Shown: positions 54,306-64,000 of the stretch, piece after piece
How positions within the stretch are numbered: the first letter of the stretch is position 1
Layout of the letters: every line of letters begins with the position of its first letter
Assembly: GCF_000826125.2 (NCBI RefSeq)
Contig: NZ_LN651372.1
Span: 511,952 to 575,951, forward strand
Length of the DNA: 64,000 nt
Direction of reading: 5' to 3'
Origin: Bhargavaea cecembensis
GTDB taxonomy: Bacteria; Bacillota; Bacilli; Bacillales_A; Planococcaceae
Position numbers and translations under genes: made by a program
Notes under the pieces: model-generated
Seen by the model: the letters and a program-made list of their open reading frames with translations, nothing else
What the model was told of the DNA's origin: nothing
Database searches by the model: none

Positions 54306-55652
54306 TTGGAACAGTTCGAGGATTTATGGAATCAGGTGCTCGCCCGAGTGGAGCAGAAGATTTCAAAACCGAGCTTCGAAACGTGGCTGAAGTCCACCCG
54401 GATGATCGACTACCGGGGCGACACCGTCATCATCGGCGCGCCCAACTCATTTACCCGCGACTGGCTGGAGAACCATTATGTCCAGCTGATCGCCGGCATA
54501 CTCGCCGAATTGACCGGCGAAGACGTACATATCCGCTTCACGGTGCCGAAAGACGCCGATGAAGACCAGTTCAATATGCCGAAGCCGTCAAAACAGAAAA
54601 ACGGCCGGCACGTCGATCCTTCGCCGGGTATGCTCAATCCGAAATACACGTTCGACACGTTCGTCATCGGGACCGGCAACCGGTTCGCCCACGCCGCTTC
54701 GCTCGCCGTGGCGGAAGCGCCGGCCAAGGCGTACAACCCGCTCTTCATCTACGGGGGCGTCGGACTCGGCAAGACCCACCTGATGCATGCGATCGGCCAC
54801 TACGTCCGCGAACACAATCCGGATTCAAAAGTCGTCTACCTGTCGTCGGAGAAGTTCACGAACGAGTTCATCAACTCGATCCGCGACAATGAGGCCGTCG
54901 AATTCCGCGATAAATACCGGAACGTCGATGTTCTCCTGATTGATGATATCCAGTTCATCGCCGGAAAAGAACAAACCCAGGAGGAATTTTTCCATACCTT
55001 CAATACGCTGCATGAGTCATCAAAGCAGATCGTCATCTCGAGCGACCGCCCGCCGAAGGAGATTCCGACGCTTGAAGACCGTCTCCGCTCGCGGTTCGAA
55101 TGGGGACTGATCACCGACATCACGCCGCCTGATCTCGAGACCCGGATCGCCATTCTCCGCAAGAAGGCGAAGGCGGACGGCCTCGTGGACGTTTCGAACG
55201 ACGTCATGCTCTACATCGCCAACCAGATCGACACGAACATCCGGGAGCTCGAGGGCGCGCTGATCCGCGTCGTCGCTTATTCCTCGCTCGTGAATGAAGA
55301 CATCAGTCCGAAACTTGCGGAAGAGGCGCTGAAGGACATCATCCCGAACGCACGGCCGCGCCAGGTGACGATCCTCGACATCCAGAAGACGGTCGGCGAG
55401 CATTTCAATATCCGTCTTGAGGACTTCGCCGCGAAAAAGCGGACGAAATCCATCGCCTTCCCCCGGCAGGTCGCCATGTACCTGTCCCGGGAACTCACCG
55501 AATCCTCGCTGCCGAAAATCGGGGAGGAGTTCGGCGGCCGGGATCACTCGACCGTCATCCATGCCCACGAGAAGATCTCCAAAATGCTCAAGGAAGACGA
55601 AAATCTTCAGCAGGACGTCAAGGAGATCAAGGCCGCGCTCGGCAAAAACTGA
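54306..55652 (+). CDS. dnaA: Chromosomal replication initiator DnaA
   Basis: A 448-residue AAA+ initiator. Domain I about 1-85 ([19 protein letters not shown]), AAA+ with Walker [16 protein letters not shown] and Walker [14 protein letters not shown]-terminal DNA-binding domain with [15 protein letters not shown]. The TTG at 54306 is chosen: AAAGGAGG is 7 bases upstream and it gives the usual M-E-x-x-x-DLW start; a GTG at 54303 is the alternative. Confidence 0.97.
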   Translation: MEQFEDLWNQVLARVEQKISKPSFETWLKSTRMIDYRGDTVIIGAPNSFTRDWLENHYVQLIAGILAELTGEDVHIRFTVPKDADEDQFNMPKPSKQKNGRHVDPSPGMLNPKYTFDTFVIGTGNRFAHAASLAVAEAPAKAYNPLFIYGGVGLGKTHLMHAIGHYVREHNPDSKVVYLSSEKFTNEFINSIRDNEAVEFRDKYRNVDVLLIDDIQFIAGKEQTQEEFFHTFNTLHESSKQIVISSDRPPKEIPTLEDRLRSRFEWGLITDITPPDLETRIAILRKKAKADGLVDVSNDVMLYIANQIDTNIRELEGALIRVVAYSSLVNEDISPKLAEEALKDIIPNARPRQVTILDIQKTVGEHFNIRLEDFAAKKRTKSIAFPRQVAMYLSRELTESSLPKIGEEFGGRDHSTVIHAHEKISKMLKEDENLQQDVKEIKAALGKN

Positions 55653-55653
55653 C

Positions 55654-55806
55654 TGTGGATAACAGGGGACGGACGTGCACGCCGATGCACAGTTTATAAA
55701 CATGTGAATAGCTTAGGGGTTTCTGAGAATATCGGACTTATCCACAAATCCACAGCCCCTACTACTATTACTATTATTCTTTTTTACTTTTAAATTAAAT
55801 ATATAT
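55654..55806. other. oriC: oriC unwinding element: DnaA boxes, DnaA-trios and AT-rich DUE
   Basis: Exact DnaA boxes at 55654-55662 (reverse) and 55738-55746, then an overlapping near box AAATCCACA (55746-55754), a short GC stretch (GCCCC), DnaA-trio-like triplets CTACTACTATTACTATTATT (55759-55778) and an AT-rich tract to 55806. This order is the basal unwinding system described for B. subtilis. Confidence 0.88.
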
Positions 55807-55820
55807 GCGGAGGTATGAAG

Positions 55821-56957
55821 ATGAAATTTGAGATTTCGAGGGACCGGCTGATCGACGGACTGAGCGACGTCATGAAAGCCGTCAGTTCAAAAGCGGCTGT
55901 CCCGATCCTGACGGGGATCAAACTTGAGGTCGATGATGAAGGTCTCTATCTGACCGGAAGTGACTCGGATATCACGATCCGGACTTTCGTCCCTGCAGAA
56001 GAAGACGGGGAGCAGCTCATCCGAACCGATGAACGGGGGGCGATCGTGCTCCAGGCCAAATATTTCAGCGAGATTGTCCGGAAGCTGCCGACCAATCTCG
56101 TCGAGATCGAAGTGAGCAACCATCTCCAGACCCATATCCGGTCGGGCAAATCCGAGTTCCATCTCATCGGTTCCGATGCAGACGACTATCCGCAGCTTCC
56201 GGAGATTGATGACGACCGGCATTTCGCCATTCCGTCAGATCTCCTGAAGACGATCATTCGAGAAACGGTATTTGCGGTTTCTACTTCCGAAAGCCGTCCG
56301 GCCCTCACCGGCGTCCACTGGGAAGTGAAGGAGGGCGAGCTCGTCTGTGTGGCAACGGACAGCCACCGTCTCGCACGCCGGAAGACCAGCCTGGAAAACG
56401 CGCCGGAAGACGAATACAGCATCGTCATCCCGGGAAAGAGCCTGCAGGAGCTGAACAAGATCCTCGAGGACTCGGGAGATGCGGTCGGCATCACGATGAG
56501 CAACAAGCAGGTGCTGTTCCGCGCGGGGCACGTCCTGTTTTATTCCCGCCTGCTGGAAGGGAACTATCCGGACACGTCCCGCCTCATCCCGTCTGAATAC
56601 AAGACCGACATCACCGTGAACGGCCGCACGCTACTCCAGTCGATCGACCGGGCGTCGCTGCTCGCAAGGGAAGAGCGCAACAACGTCGTCCGCTTTACGG
56701 CAGACGGCAGCAACACGGTCGAGATCTCGTCAAATTCTCCGGAAATCGGGAAAGTTGAGGAGCAGGTCGAAACGTCGTCGATGGAAGGCGAAGAACTGAA
56801 AATCGCATTCAGCGCAAAATACATGATGGACGCCCTCCGCGCGATCGAAGGGCAGGACATCGTCATCCGGTTCACCGGAGCGATGCGCCCGTTCGTGCTC
56901 AAATCCGTCGAAGACGACACGCTCCTCCAGCTCATCCTGCCCGTGCGCACATACTGA
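55821..56957 (+). CDS. dnaN: DNA polymerase III beta clamp
   Basis: A 378-residue sliding clamp of three equal domains (SDSDITIRTF, FAVSTSESRPALTGVHW, GAMRPFVLKS). The second ATG at 55821 is chosen because GGAGG (55809-55813) is too close to the ATG at 55815; it yields the family start MKFEISRDRL. Confidence 0.97.
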   Translation: MKFEISRDRLIDGLSDVMKAVSSKAAVPILTGIKLEVDDEGLYLTGSDSDITIRTFVPAEEDGEQLIRTDERGAIVLQAKYFSEIVRKLPTNLVEIEVSNHLQTHIRSGKSEFHLIGSDADDYPQLPEIDDDRHFAIPSDLLKTIIRETVFAVSTSESRPALTGVHWEVKEGELVCVATDSHRLARRKTSLENAPEDEYSIVIPGKSLQELNKILEDSGDAVGITMSNKQVLFRAGHVLFYSRLLEGNYPDTSRLIPSEYKTDITVNGRTLLQSIDRASLLAREERNNVVRFTADGSNTVEISSNSPEIGKVEEQVETSSMEGEELKIAFSAKYMMDALRAIEGQDIVIRFTGAMRPFVLKSVEDDTLLQLILPVRTY

Positions 56958-56977
56958 GACATCGGGAAAACACCCGA

Positions 56978-57008
56978 AAAAGGGACGGCCAGAACGCCGT
57001 CCCTTTTG
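56978..57008 (+). terminator. Terminator of dnaA-dnaN
   Basis: AAAAGGGACGG (56978-56988) pairs with CCGTCCCTTTT (56997-57007); T4 tail. Confidence 0.8.
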
Positions 57009-57036
57009 ATAACCCCCAAACATTCGGTAAAATGAA

Positions 57037-57380
57037 CACAAAAGCGGAGCGGGCCGGAAGAAGAGAAGTCAGCCTAAGAGCGCCGATTCTCGGCAAAGGC
57101 TGACTGACCCGCTTTTAGCGGGCCTCCGACAGGCATAAGGCAGGATGCAGAGCGAAGCCTGCTTCGCGGCGCATCATGCCTTATGACCCCGAGCCCCTAG
57201 CGCCCGCAGCTAGACGGTACAAAAGCGGAGGGTGGCTGAATAGAGGCGACAGGCACAAGACGGTCTGCGGCGTGAAGCCTGCCTCACAGAGCAGAACGAC
57301 TTGTGACCCCGAGCCTCTGCCGCCCGCAGCTAGACGAAACAAAAGCGGAGGGCGCTGTTTAGGTTCGGCAGGTGGAAGCC
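57037..57380. repeat. Structured tandem repeat between dnaN and yaaA
   Basis: Three copies start with ACAAAAGCGGAG near 57037, 57219 and 57339; the third is truncated. The two full copies end GCCCGCAGCTAGAC. Each folds into a long hairpin: copy 1 pairs CATAAGGCA/TGCCTTATG with inner GATGC/GCATC and GCGAAGC/GCTTCGC; copy 2 pairs CACAAG/CTTGTG with inner TCTGC/GCAGA. Several pairs change on both sides between copies. Copy 1 also contains an extra hairpin AGTCAGCCT/AGGCTGACT (about 57067-57106). No protein-coding signal. Confidence 0.85.
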
Positions 57381-57511
57381 AAAACTATAACGAATGCTAT
57401 AAAGCCCCGATCTTTTAAGCGCATAAAACTGACCTGAATAATCGGTGATCGGACCGATGACCGACAAAGGAAAGCAGAGGACGGAACGAGGAAGAAAGGC
57501 GGTAATCCACG

Positions 57512-57751
57512 ATGGAACAGCTGGTAATCGATAGCGAGTTCATCACGCTCGGGCAGGCGCTCAAAATGACGAATGCCATCAGTTCGGGGGGAATGGCGAA
57601 ATGGTTCCTTTCCGAGCATCCCGTTTACGTGAACGGCGAACAGGAGGACCGTCGCGGGCGCAAACTCCGCGACGGGGATGTCCTCAACATTCCAGGGACG
57701 GGCAGATTCAAGGTGACCGGGCCGTCCCCGGGGTCGAGCGATGTACATTGA
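57512..57751 (+). CDS. yaaA: S4-domain RNA-binding protein YaaA
   Basis: A 79-residue S4-like domain ([33 protein letters not shown]). Conserved between dnaN and recF; linked to ribosome assembly in relatives (RlbA). Overlaps recF by 11 bases. Confidence 0.93.
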   Translation: MEQLVIDSEFITLGQALKMTNAISSGGMAKWFLSEHPVYVNGEQEDRRGRKLRDGDVLNIPGTGRFKVTGPSPGSSDVH

Positions 57752-58868
57752 AGATCTGAAGCTGATCAACTACCGGAACTATGAAAAGCTGGAGCTTTCA
57801 TTCTCTCCGCAGATCAATGTATTCATCGGTGAAAATGCCCAAGGGAAGACGAATGTCATGGAAGCGATCTACGTCCTGGCGATGGCCAAATCGCACCGGA
57901 CCTCAAACGATCGTGAATTGATACGCTGGGGCGCGGATTATGGTAAAATAGAAGGAGTGGCGGAGCGTAAATACGGGCCGTTGCCGCTTGAGTTAACCCT
58001 TACAAAAAAAGGCAAGAAGGCGCGGGTCAATCACCTCGAACAGCCTCGTCTCAGCGACTATATCGGACAGCTGAACGTCGTGATGTTCGCGCCGGAGGAT
58101 CTGCACCTCATCAAGGGCAGCCCCCAGGTGCGGCGGCGTTTTTTGGATATGGAGATCGGGCAGGTGTCGAGGGTCTATCTTCACGACCTGCTTTCATTCC
58201 AGAAAGTGCTCCGGCAGCGCAACTCCATCCTCCGCGCAAACCAGGGCAGGGGCAGCCTGCAGGATGTCATGTTCGACGTGTACACGGAACAGTACATCGA
58301 CCTTGCCGTCCAGGTGATGCGGAAGCGGTTTGCGTTTGCAGAGCTTCTTCAGAAATGGGCGGAGCCGATCCATTTCGGCATTTCGCGCGGAAGAGAGGAG
58401 CTCCGGGTCATCTACGAGCCGCTGAAGGGCGTCGATCCGGACCAATCGGCCGAGGAGATGAAGGAACGGCTCGGCTCGCGGCTGCTCGAGCTCCGCGGAC
58501 GAGAACTGGAGCGTGGAGTGACGCTCGCGGGCCCGCACCGCGACGACCTGACATTCCTTGTGAACGGGCACAACGTCCAGACATTCGGATCGCAGGGGCA
58601 GCAGCGGACCGCGGCCCTGTCGCTGAAGTTGGCGGAGATCGAACTGCTGAAGCAGGAAACCGGCGAGTCGCCGGTGCTGCTGCTCGATGATGTCCTGTCC
58701 GAACTGGACGACTACCGGCAGTCGCATCTCCTCAACACGATCCAGGGGCAGGTGCAGACGTTCGTCACGACGACGAACATCAGCGGGATCAACCACGAAA
58801 CCATCCGGCAGGCCGATCTCTACCACGTGGAGTCGGGAGAAGTCGAGACGGAAAAGAAAGACGTTTGA
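57741..58868 (+). CDS. recF: DNA replication and repair protein RecF
   Basis: A 375-residue SMC-like ATPase with Walker [15 protein letters not shown], signature [14 protein letters not shown] and Walker [12 protein letters not shown]. Loads RecA at gaps with RecO/RecR. Confidence 0.96.
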   Translation: MYIEDLKLINYRNYEKLELSFSPQINVFIGENAQGKTNVMEAIYVLAMAKSHRTSNDRELIRWGADYGKIEGVAERKYGPLPLELTLTKKGKKARVNHLEQPRLSDYIGQLNVVMFAPEDLHLIKGSPQVRRRFLDMEIGQVSRVYLHDLLSFQKVLRQRNSILRANQGRGSLQDVMFDVYTEQYIDLAVQVMRKRFAFAELLQKWAEPIHFGISRGREELRVIYEPLKGVDPDQSAEEMKERLGSRLLELRGRELERGVTLAGPHRDDLTFLVNGHNVQTFGSQGQQRTAALSLKLAEIELLKQETGESPVLLLDDVLSELDDYRQSHLLNTIQGQVQTFVTTTNISGINHETIRQADLYHVESGEVETEKKDV

Positions 58869-58913
58869 ACACGCGGGCGGGCATGGTCCCTCCGCGGGTT
58901 TTCACTCATATAG

Positions 58914-60893
<1,980 letters not shown>

Positions 60894-60918
60894 GGCTTTT
60901 TGAAAGGAGTCAACTACC

Positions 60919-63540
60919 ATGGCAGACACGCCGAATCGTGGCGTCCAGCGCATCAATATCAGTACGGAAATGAAAACCTCGTTCCTCGACTACGCGATGA
61001 GTGTCATCGTATCGCGTGCACTGCCGGACGTGCGGGACGGGCTGAAGCCGGTGCACCGGCGCATCCTGTACGCCATGCAGGACCTCGGGAACACAGCAGA
61101 CAAACCGTACAAGAAGTCCGCCCGCATCGTCGGCGACGTCATCGGTAAATATCATCCGCACGGTGACAGCGCCGTCTATGACACGATGGTCAGGATGGCG
61201 CAGGACTTCAACTACCGGTATATGCTCGTGGACGGACACGGCAACTTCGGGTCGATCGACGGCGACTCGGCGGCGGCCATGCGGTACACCGAATCGCGCA
61301 TGTCGAAGATCTCCGCGGAGCTGCTGCGCGACATCAATAAAAACACGATCGACTACCAGGCGAACTATGACGGCCAGGAAAAAGAGCCGATCGTCCTGCC
61401 GAGCCGGTTCCCGAACCTGCTCGTCAACGGGACATCCGGCATTGCGGTCGGCATGGCCACCAACATTCCGCCTCACCATCTCGGCGAGACGATCAACGCC
61501 GTGCTGGCATTGGCCGACAACCCGGCCATCACGACCGAGGAACTCATGGAGATCATTCCGGGTCCGGACTTCCCGACGGGCGGACTCATCCTCGGCAGGA
61601 GCGGCATCCGCCGAGCATACGAGACCGGCCGGGGATCGATCCTGACACGGGGCAAGGTTGAGATCGAGACCGCATCCAACGGCAAGGAAACAATCCTTGT
61701 CCATGAACTCCCGTACCAGGTGAACAAGGCGCGCCTCATCGAAAAGATCGCCGAACTCGTCCGGGACAAGCGGATCGACGGCATCACCGACCTCCGGGAC
61801 GAATCGGACCGGAACGGCATGCGGATCGTCATGGAGATCCGCCGCGATGCAAACGCGCACGTCGTCGTGAACAATCTTTACAAGCACACCGCCCTCCAGA
61901 CAAGCTTCGGCATCAACATGCTGGCGCTCGTGAACGGCCAGCCGAAAGTGCTCAGCCTGAAGGAGATTCTGTTCCACTACCTGGAACACCAGAAGGAAGT
62001 CGTCACCCGGAGAACGCAGTTCGAGCTGAACAAGGCGGAGGACCGGGCGCACATCCTCGAAGGACTCCGCATCGCGCTTGATCACATCGATGAGATCATT
62101 GCGCTAATCCGGGCATCGAAAAACACCGACGAGGCGAAATTGGCGCTTATGGGCCGGTTCAACCTGTCGGAGCGGCAGTCCCAGGCCATCCTGGACATGC
62201 GGCTCCAGCGCCTGACCGGCCTCGAACGGGACAAAATCGAGGAGGAGTATAAAGAACTCCGCATCCTGATCGAAGAGCTCCGTGCCATCCTGGCAGACGA
62301 GGAGAAGCTGCTTACGCTCATCAAGGAGGAACTGATCGATGTAAAGGACCGATTCTCCGATGATCGGCGATCCGTCATCACGTCAGGCGGTTCCGAGATG
62401 ATCGAGGATGAGGACCTCATCCCGGTCGAGAACTCCGTGCTCACCCTCACCCACAACGGCTACATCAAGCGGCTTCCTGCAAGCACTTACCGGAGCCAGC
62501 GCCGAGGCGGACGGGGCGTCCAGGGGATGGGGACGAACGATGATGATTTCGTCGAGCATCTTCTTTATACATCCACCCACGACCGGATCCTGTTCTTTAC
62601 GAACAACGGGAAAGTCTACAGGCTGAAAGGCTATGAAGTGCCGGAATTCAGCCGTACGGCGAAGGGCCTGCCGATCATCAACCTGCTCGGTCTCGACAAA
62701 GGCGAACAGGTCACGGCCATGCTGCGCGTGGATGAATACGACGAGGAGGCATTCCTTGTCTTCACGACCAAGTACGGTGTGGCGAAACGCACACCCGTCA
62801 CGCATTTTGCGAATATCCGTTCAAACGGCTTGATCGCCCTCTCCCTCAGGGAAGAGGATGAGCTCATCGCCGTCAAAATGACCGATGGCCACAAAGACAT
62901 CGTCATCGGTACGCGTGACGGCATGCTGATCCGCTTTGACGAGGAAGATCTCAGGCCGATGGGACGGACCGCAACCGGTGTCCGCGGGATCCGTCTGCGC
63001 GGCGAGGATTATGTGGTCGGCATGGACGTCATCGAAGAAGGCCAGGAGATCCTCGTCGTCACCGAGCAGGGCTTCGGCAAGCGCACGCCTGAATCCGAAT
63101 ACCGGAACCAGTCTCGCGGCGGCTATGGCCTGAAGACTGTCCACGTGACGGACCGGAACGGCCCGCTCATCGCCATGAAGGCGATCGACGGCACCGAAGA
63201 CATCATGCTGATCACGATCCACGGCATCCTGATCCGGATGGATATCGCGGACATCTCGGTCATCGGCCGGATCACCCAGGGCGTCCGGCTCATCCGCCTC
63301 GGCGAAGGCGAGTACGTTGCCACCGTCGCCAAGGTTGAAAAGGAAGAGGAAGAGGACATGCCGGACGGCGAGATGGAAGACGTTCTTGAAGAACAGTTTG
63401 ATGACCCCGAGATGCTTGATCCGGAATCGGCGGTCCGGGGAGAATTCCCGACAATCGAAGAAGACCAGGAAGACTTCGGACATGAAGAGGAAGAGCCGGC
63501 TGAGGAATCAGGCGAAGATTCCGGCTTTGACGAAGAGTGA
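60919..63540 (+). CDS. gyrA: DNA gyrase subunit A
   Basis: An 873-residue cleavage subunit with active-site Tyr123 (MRYTESRMS), QRDR Ser84 and Asp88 (HGDSAVYD) in wild-type-like form, six-bladed C-terminal domain with the GyrA box QRRGGRG. A long acidic tail (about 810-873) ends the protein. AAAGGAG precedes the ATG. Confidence 0.97.
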   Translation: MADTPNRGVQRINISTEMKTSFLDYAMSVIVSRALPDVRDGLKPVHRRILYAMQDLGNTADKPYKKSARIVGDVIGKYHPHGDSAVYDTMVRMAQDFNYRYMLVDGHGNFGSIDGDSAAAMRYTESRMSKISAELLRDINKNTIDYQANYDGQEKEPIVLPSRFPNLLVNGTSGIAVGMATNIPPHHLGETINAVLALADNPAITTEELMEIIPGPDFPTGGLILGRSGIRRAYETGRGSILTRGKVEIETASNGKETILVHELPYQVNKARLIEKIAELVRDKRIDGITDLRDESDRNGMRIVMEIRRDANAHVVVNNLYKHTALQTSFGINMLALVNGQPKVLSLKEILFHYLEHQKEVVTRRTQFELNKAEDRAHILEGLRIALDHIDEIIALIRASKNTDEAKLALMGRFNLSERQSQAILDMRLQRLTGLERDKIEEEYKELRILIEELRAILADEEKLLTLIKEELIDVKDRFSDDRRSVITSGGSEMIEDEDLIPVENSVLTLTHNGYIKRLPASTYRSQRRGGRGVQGMGTNDDDFVEHLLYTSTHDRILFFTNNGKVYRLKGYEVPEFSRTAKGLPIINLLGLDKGEQVTAMLRVDEYDEEAFLVFTTKYGVAKRTPVTHFANIRSNGLIALSLREEDELIAVKMTDGHKDIVIGTRDGMLIRFDEEDLRPMGRTATGVRGIRLRGEDYVVGMDVIEEGQEILVVTEQGFGKRTPESEYRNQSRGGYGLKTVHVTDRNGPLIAMKAIDGTEDIMLITIHGILIRMDIADISVIGRITQGVRLIRLGEGEYVATVAKVEKEEEEDMPDGEMEDVLEEQFDDPEMLDPESAVRGEFPTIEEDQEDFGHEEEEPAEESGEDSGFDEE

Positions 63541-63558
63541 GAACCGAATAGATGCAGG

Positions 63559-63594
63559 AAAGAGGAGCCCGGTTGATGCGGCTCCTCTTTTTGT
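63559..63594 (+). terminator. Terminator of gyrB-gyrA
   Basis: AAAGAGGAGCC (63559-63569) pairs with GGCTCCTCTTT (63580-63590), then TTG. Confidence 0.8.
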
Positions 63595-63632
63595 GTGGGA
63601 TGAAAGAACCTGAAACTTTTTTGAAAAAGTGC

Positions 63633-63661
63633 TTGCATCCAAGCGATGTGCCGTGTATAGT
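63633..63661 (+). promoter_or_regulatory. rRNA operon promoter P1
   Basis: TTGCAT (63633-63638), 17 bases, TATAGT (63656-63661). Confidence 0.8.
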
Positions 63662-63734
63662 AGAGAAGTTGCTTTTAAACGAGGAGTTGCCGATTGGCAA
63701 TGATCCTGAGGAATGAAAAACACAAAGATTTTTG

Positions 63735-63763
63735 TTGACATTCCGAAGCGGCGATGTTATGCT
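63735..63763 (+). promoter_or_regulatory. rRNA operon promoter P2
   Basis: TTGACA (63735-63740), 17 bases, TATGCT (63758-63763); about 102 bases after P1, the classic tandem rrn layout. Confidence 0.88.
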
Positions 63764-63930
63764 AGTTAAGCAGTCGACGAGAGAGTCGGCAACGCGATGA
63801 ACCTTGAAAACTGAACAGCAAAACGCTGATAATTTTGTTCCCGGATCCCGACCCCGTCGGGTGAACGGAACATATGATTCGGACATATCAAGCAGATATG
63901 CCAGCAACAAAGTATGAGCTTACTCATACT
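63764..63930 (+). other. rRNA leader with boxA-like segment and pre-16S hairpin
   Basis: CCTTGAAAACTGAACAGC (63802-63819 region) resembles the Bacillus rrn leader antitermination/processing motif. A perfect hairpin AGTATGAG/CTCATACT (63911-63918 with 63923-63930) abuts the 16S start. Confidence 0.6.
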
Positions 63931-64000
63931 CTCTTATGGAGAGTTTGATCCTGGCTCAGGACGAACGCTGGCGGCGTGCCTAATACATGCAAGTCGAGCG
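63931..64000 (+). rRNA. rrs: 16S ribosomal RNA, 5' end, cut by window edge
   Basis: GGAGAGTTTGATCCTGGCTC and the following GACGAACGCTGGCGGCGTGC are universal 16S 5' sequence. Only about 70 bases are present; the exact mature end is approximate. Confidence 0.97.

Noticed and set aside
57176..57418. 80-residue open frame across the dnaN-yaaA repeat
   Set aside because: Composition follows the hairpin repeat, no conserved protein features, no ribosome-binding site.

Overview
The window is about 64 kb of chromosome from a low-GC-lineage Gram-positive bacterium (Bacillota, order Bacillales) whose own base composition is GC-rich, roughly 55-60 % by eye. Gene content and order match the replication-origin region of Bacillus-type genomes: rpsF-ssb-rpsR, yybS-gdpP-rplI-dnaB, purA, walRKHIJ-htrC-rlmH, noc-soj-spo0J, rpmH-rnpA-yidC-jag-mnmE-mnmG-rsmG, then oriC, dnaA-dnaN-yaaA-recF-gyrB-gyrA and an rRNA operon. 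The high GC content, the absence of a long sporulation block and the gene set suggest a member of the Planococcaceae (for example a Bhargavaea-like genus). That placement is inference. A YyaC-type spore protein and a Spo0J/Jag set show endospore-forming ancestry.

Layout. 1-12 kb is accessory metabolism and transport: a cut-off bioY with a BirA operator, pgeF, a TPR protein, aspartate dehydrogenase, a Rieske-type FAD oxidoreductase, an NCS2 permease, a citrate-sensing two-component system next to its CitMHS symporter, and a MarR-MFS efflux pair. 12-17.4 kb holds a YlmA-like ATPase and the complete pstSCAB-phoU operon behind a PhoP box. 17.5-22 kb holds an FMN-dependent lactate oxidase/monooxygenase, a decayed short-chain dehydrogenase tail, an ECF S component and malate:quinone oxidoreductase. 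22-32 kb is rlmH, a CxxH/CxxC protein, htrC, the walRKHIJ cell-wall control operon and an M23 endopeptidase that carries a WalR box. 32-47 kb is replication, translation and segregation housekeeping. 47-53.8 kb is the tRNA-modification and membrane-insertion cluster. 53.8-55.8 kb is the bipartite oriC around dnaA. 55.8-63.6 kb is dnaN to gyrA. The last 70 bases are the 5' end of a 16S rRNA gene behind tandem promoters. Left of oriC most genes are on the minus strand and right of it all are on the plus strand, so transcription is mostly co-directional with replication.

The unusual content is intergenic. Four separate arrays of strictly phased 20- or 21-bp direct repeats lie at gene ends (12855-12925, 18803-18910, 19721-20160, 30097-30274). 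Their units accumulate substitutions but show no indels, two of them alternate between two unit types, and three share an AAC(G/A)(T/C)T core. No family I can name explains them. A second repeat family between dnaN and yaaA (57037-57380) folds into long hairpins with compensatory base changes between copies.

The window also carries a coherent set of chromosome-maintenance sites that match the proteins it encodes: two parS sites (Spo0J), a cluster of Noc-type sites upstream of walR plus one near-perfect site at 39685, DnaA-box clusters in the rlmH and mnmE leaders, and a DnaA-trio unwinding element between dnaA and dnaN.
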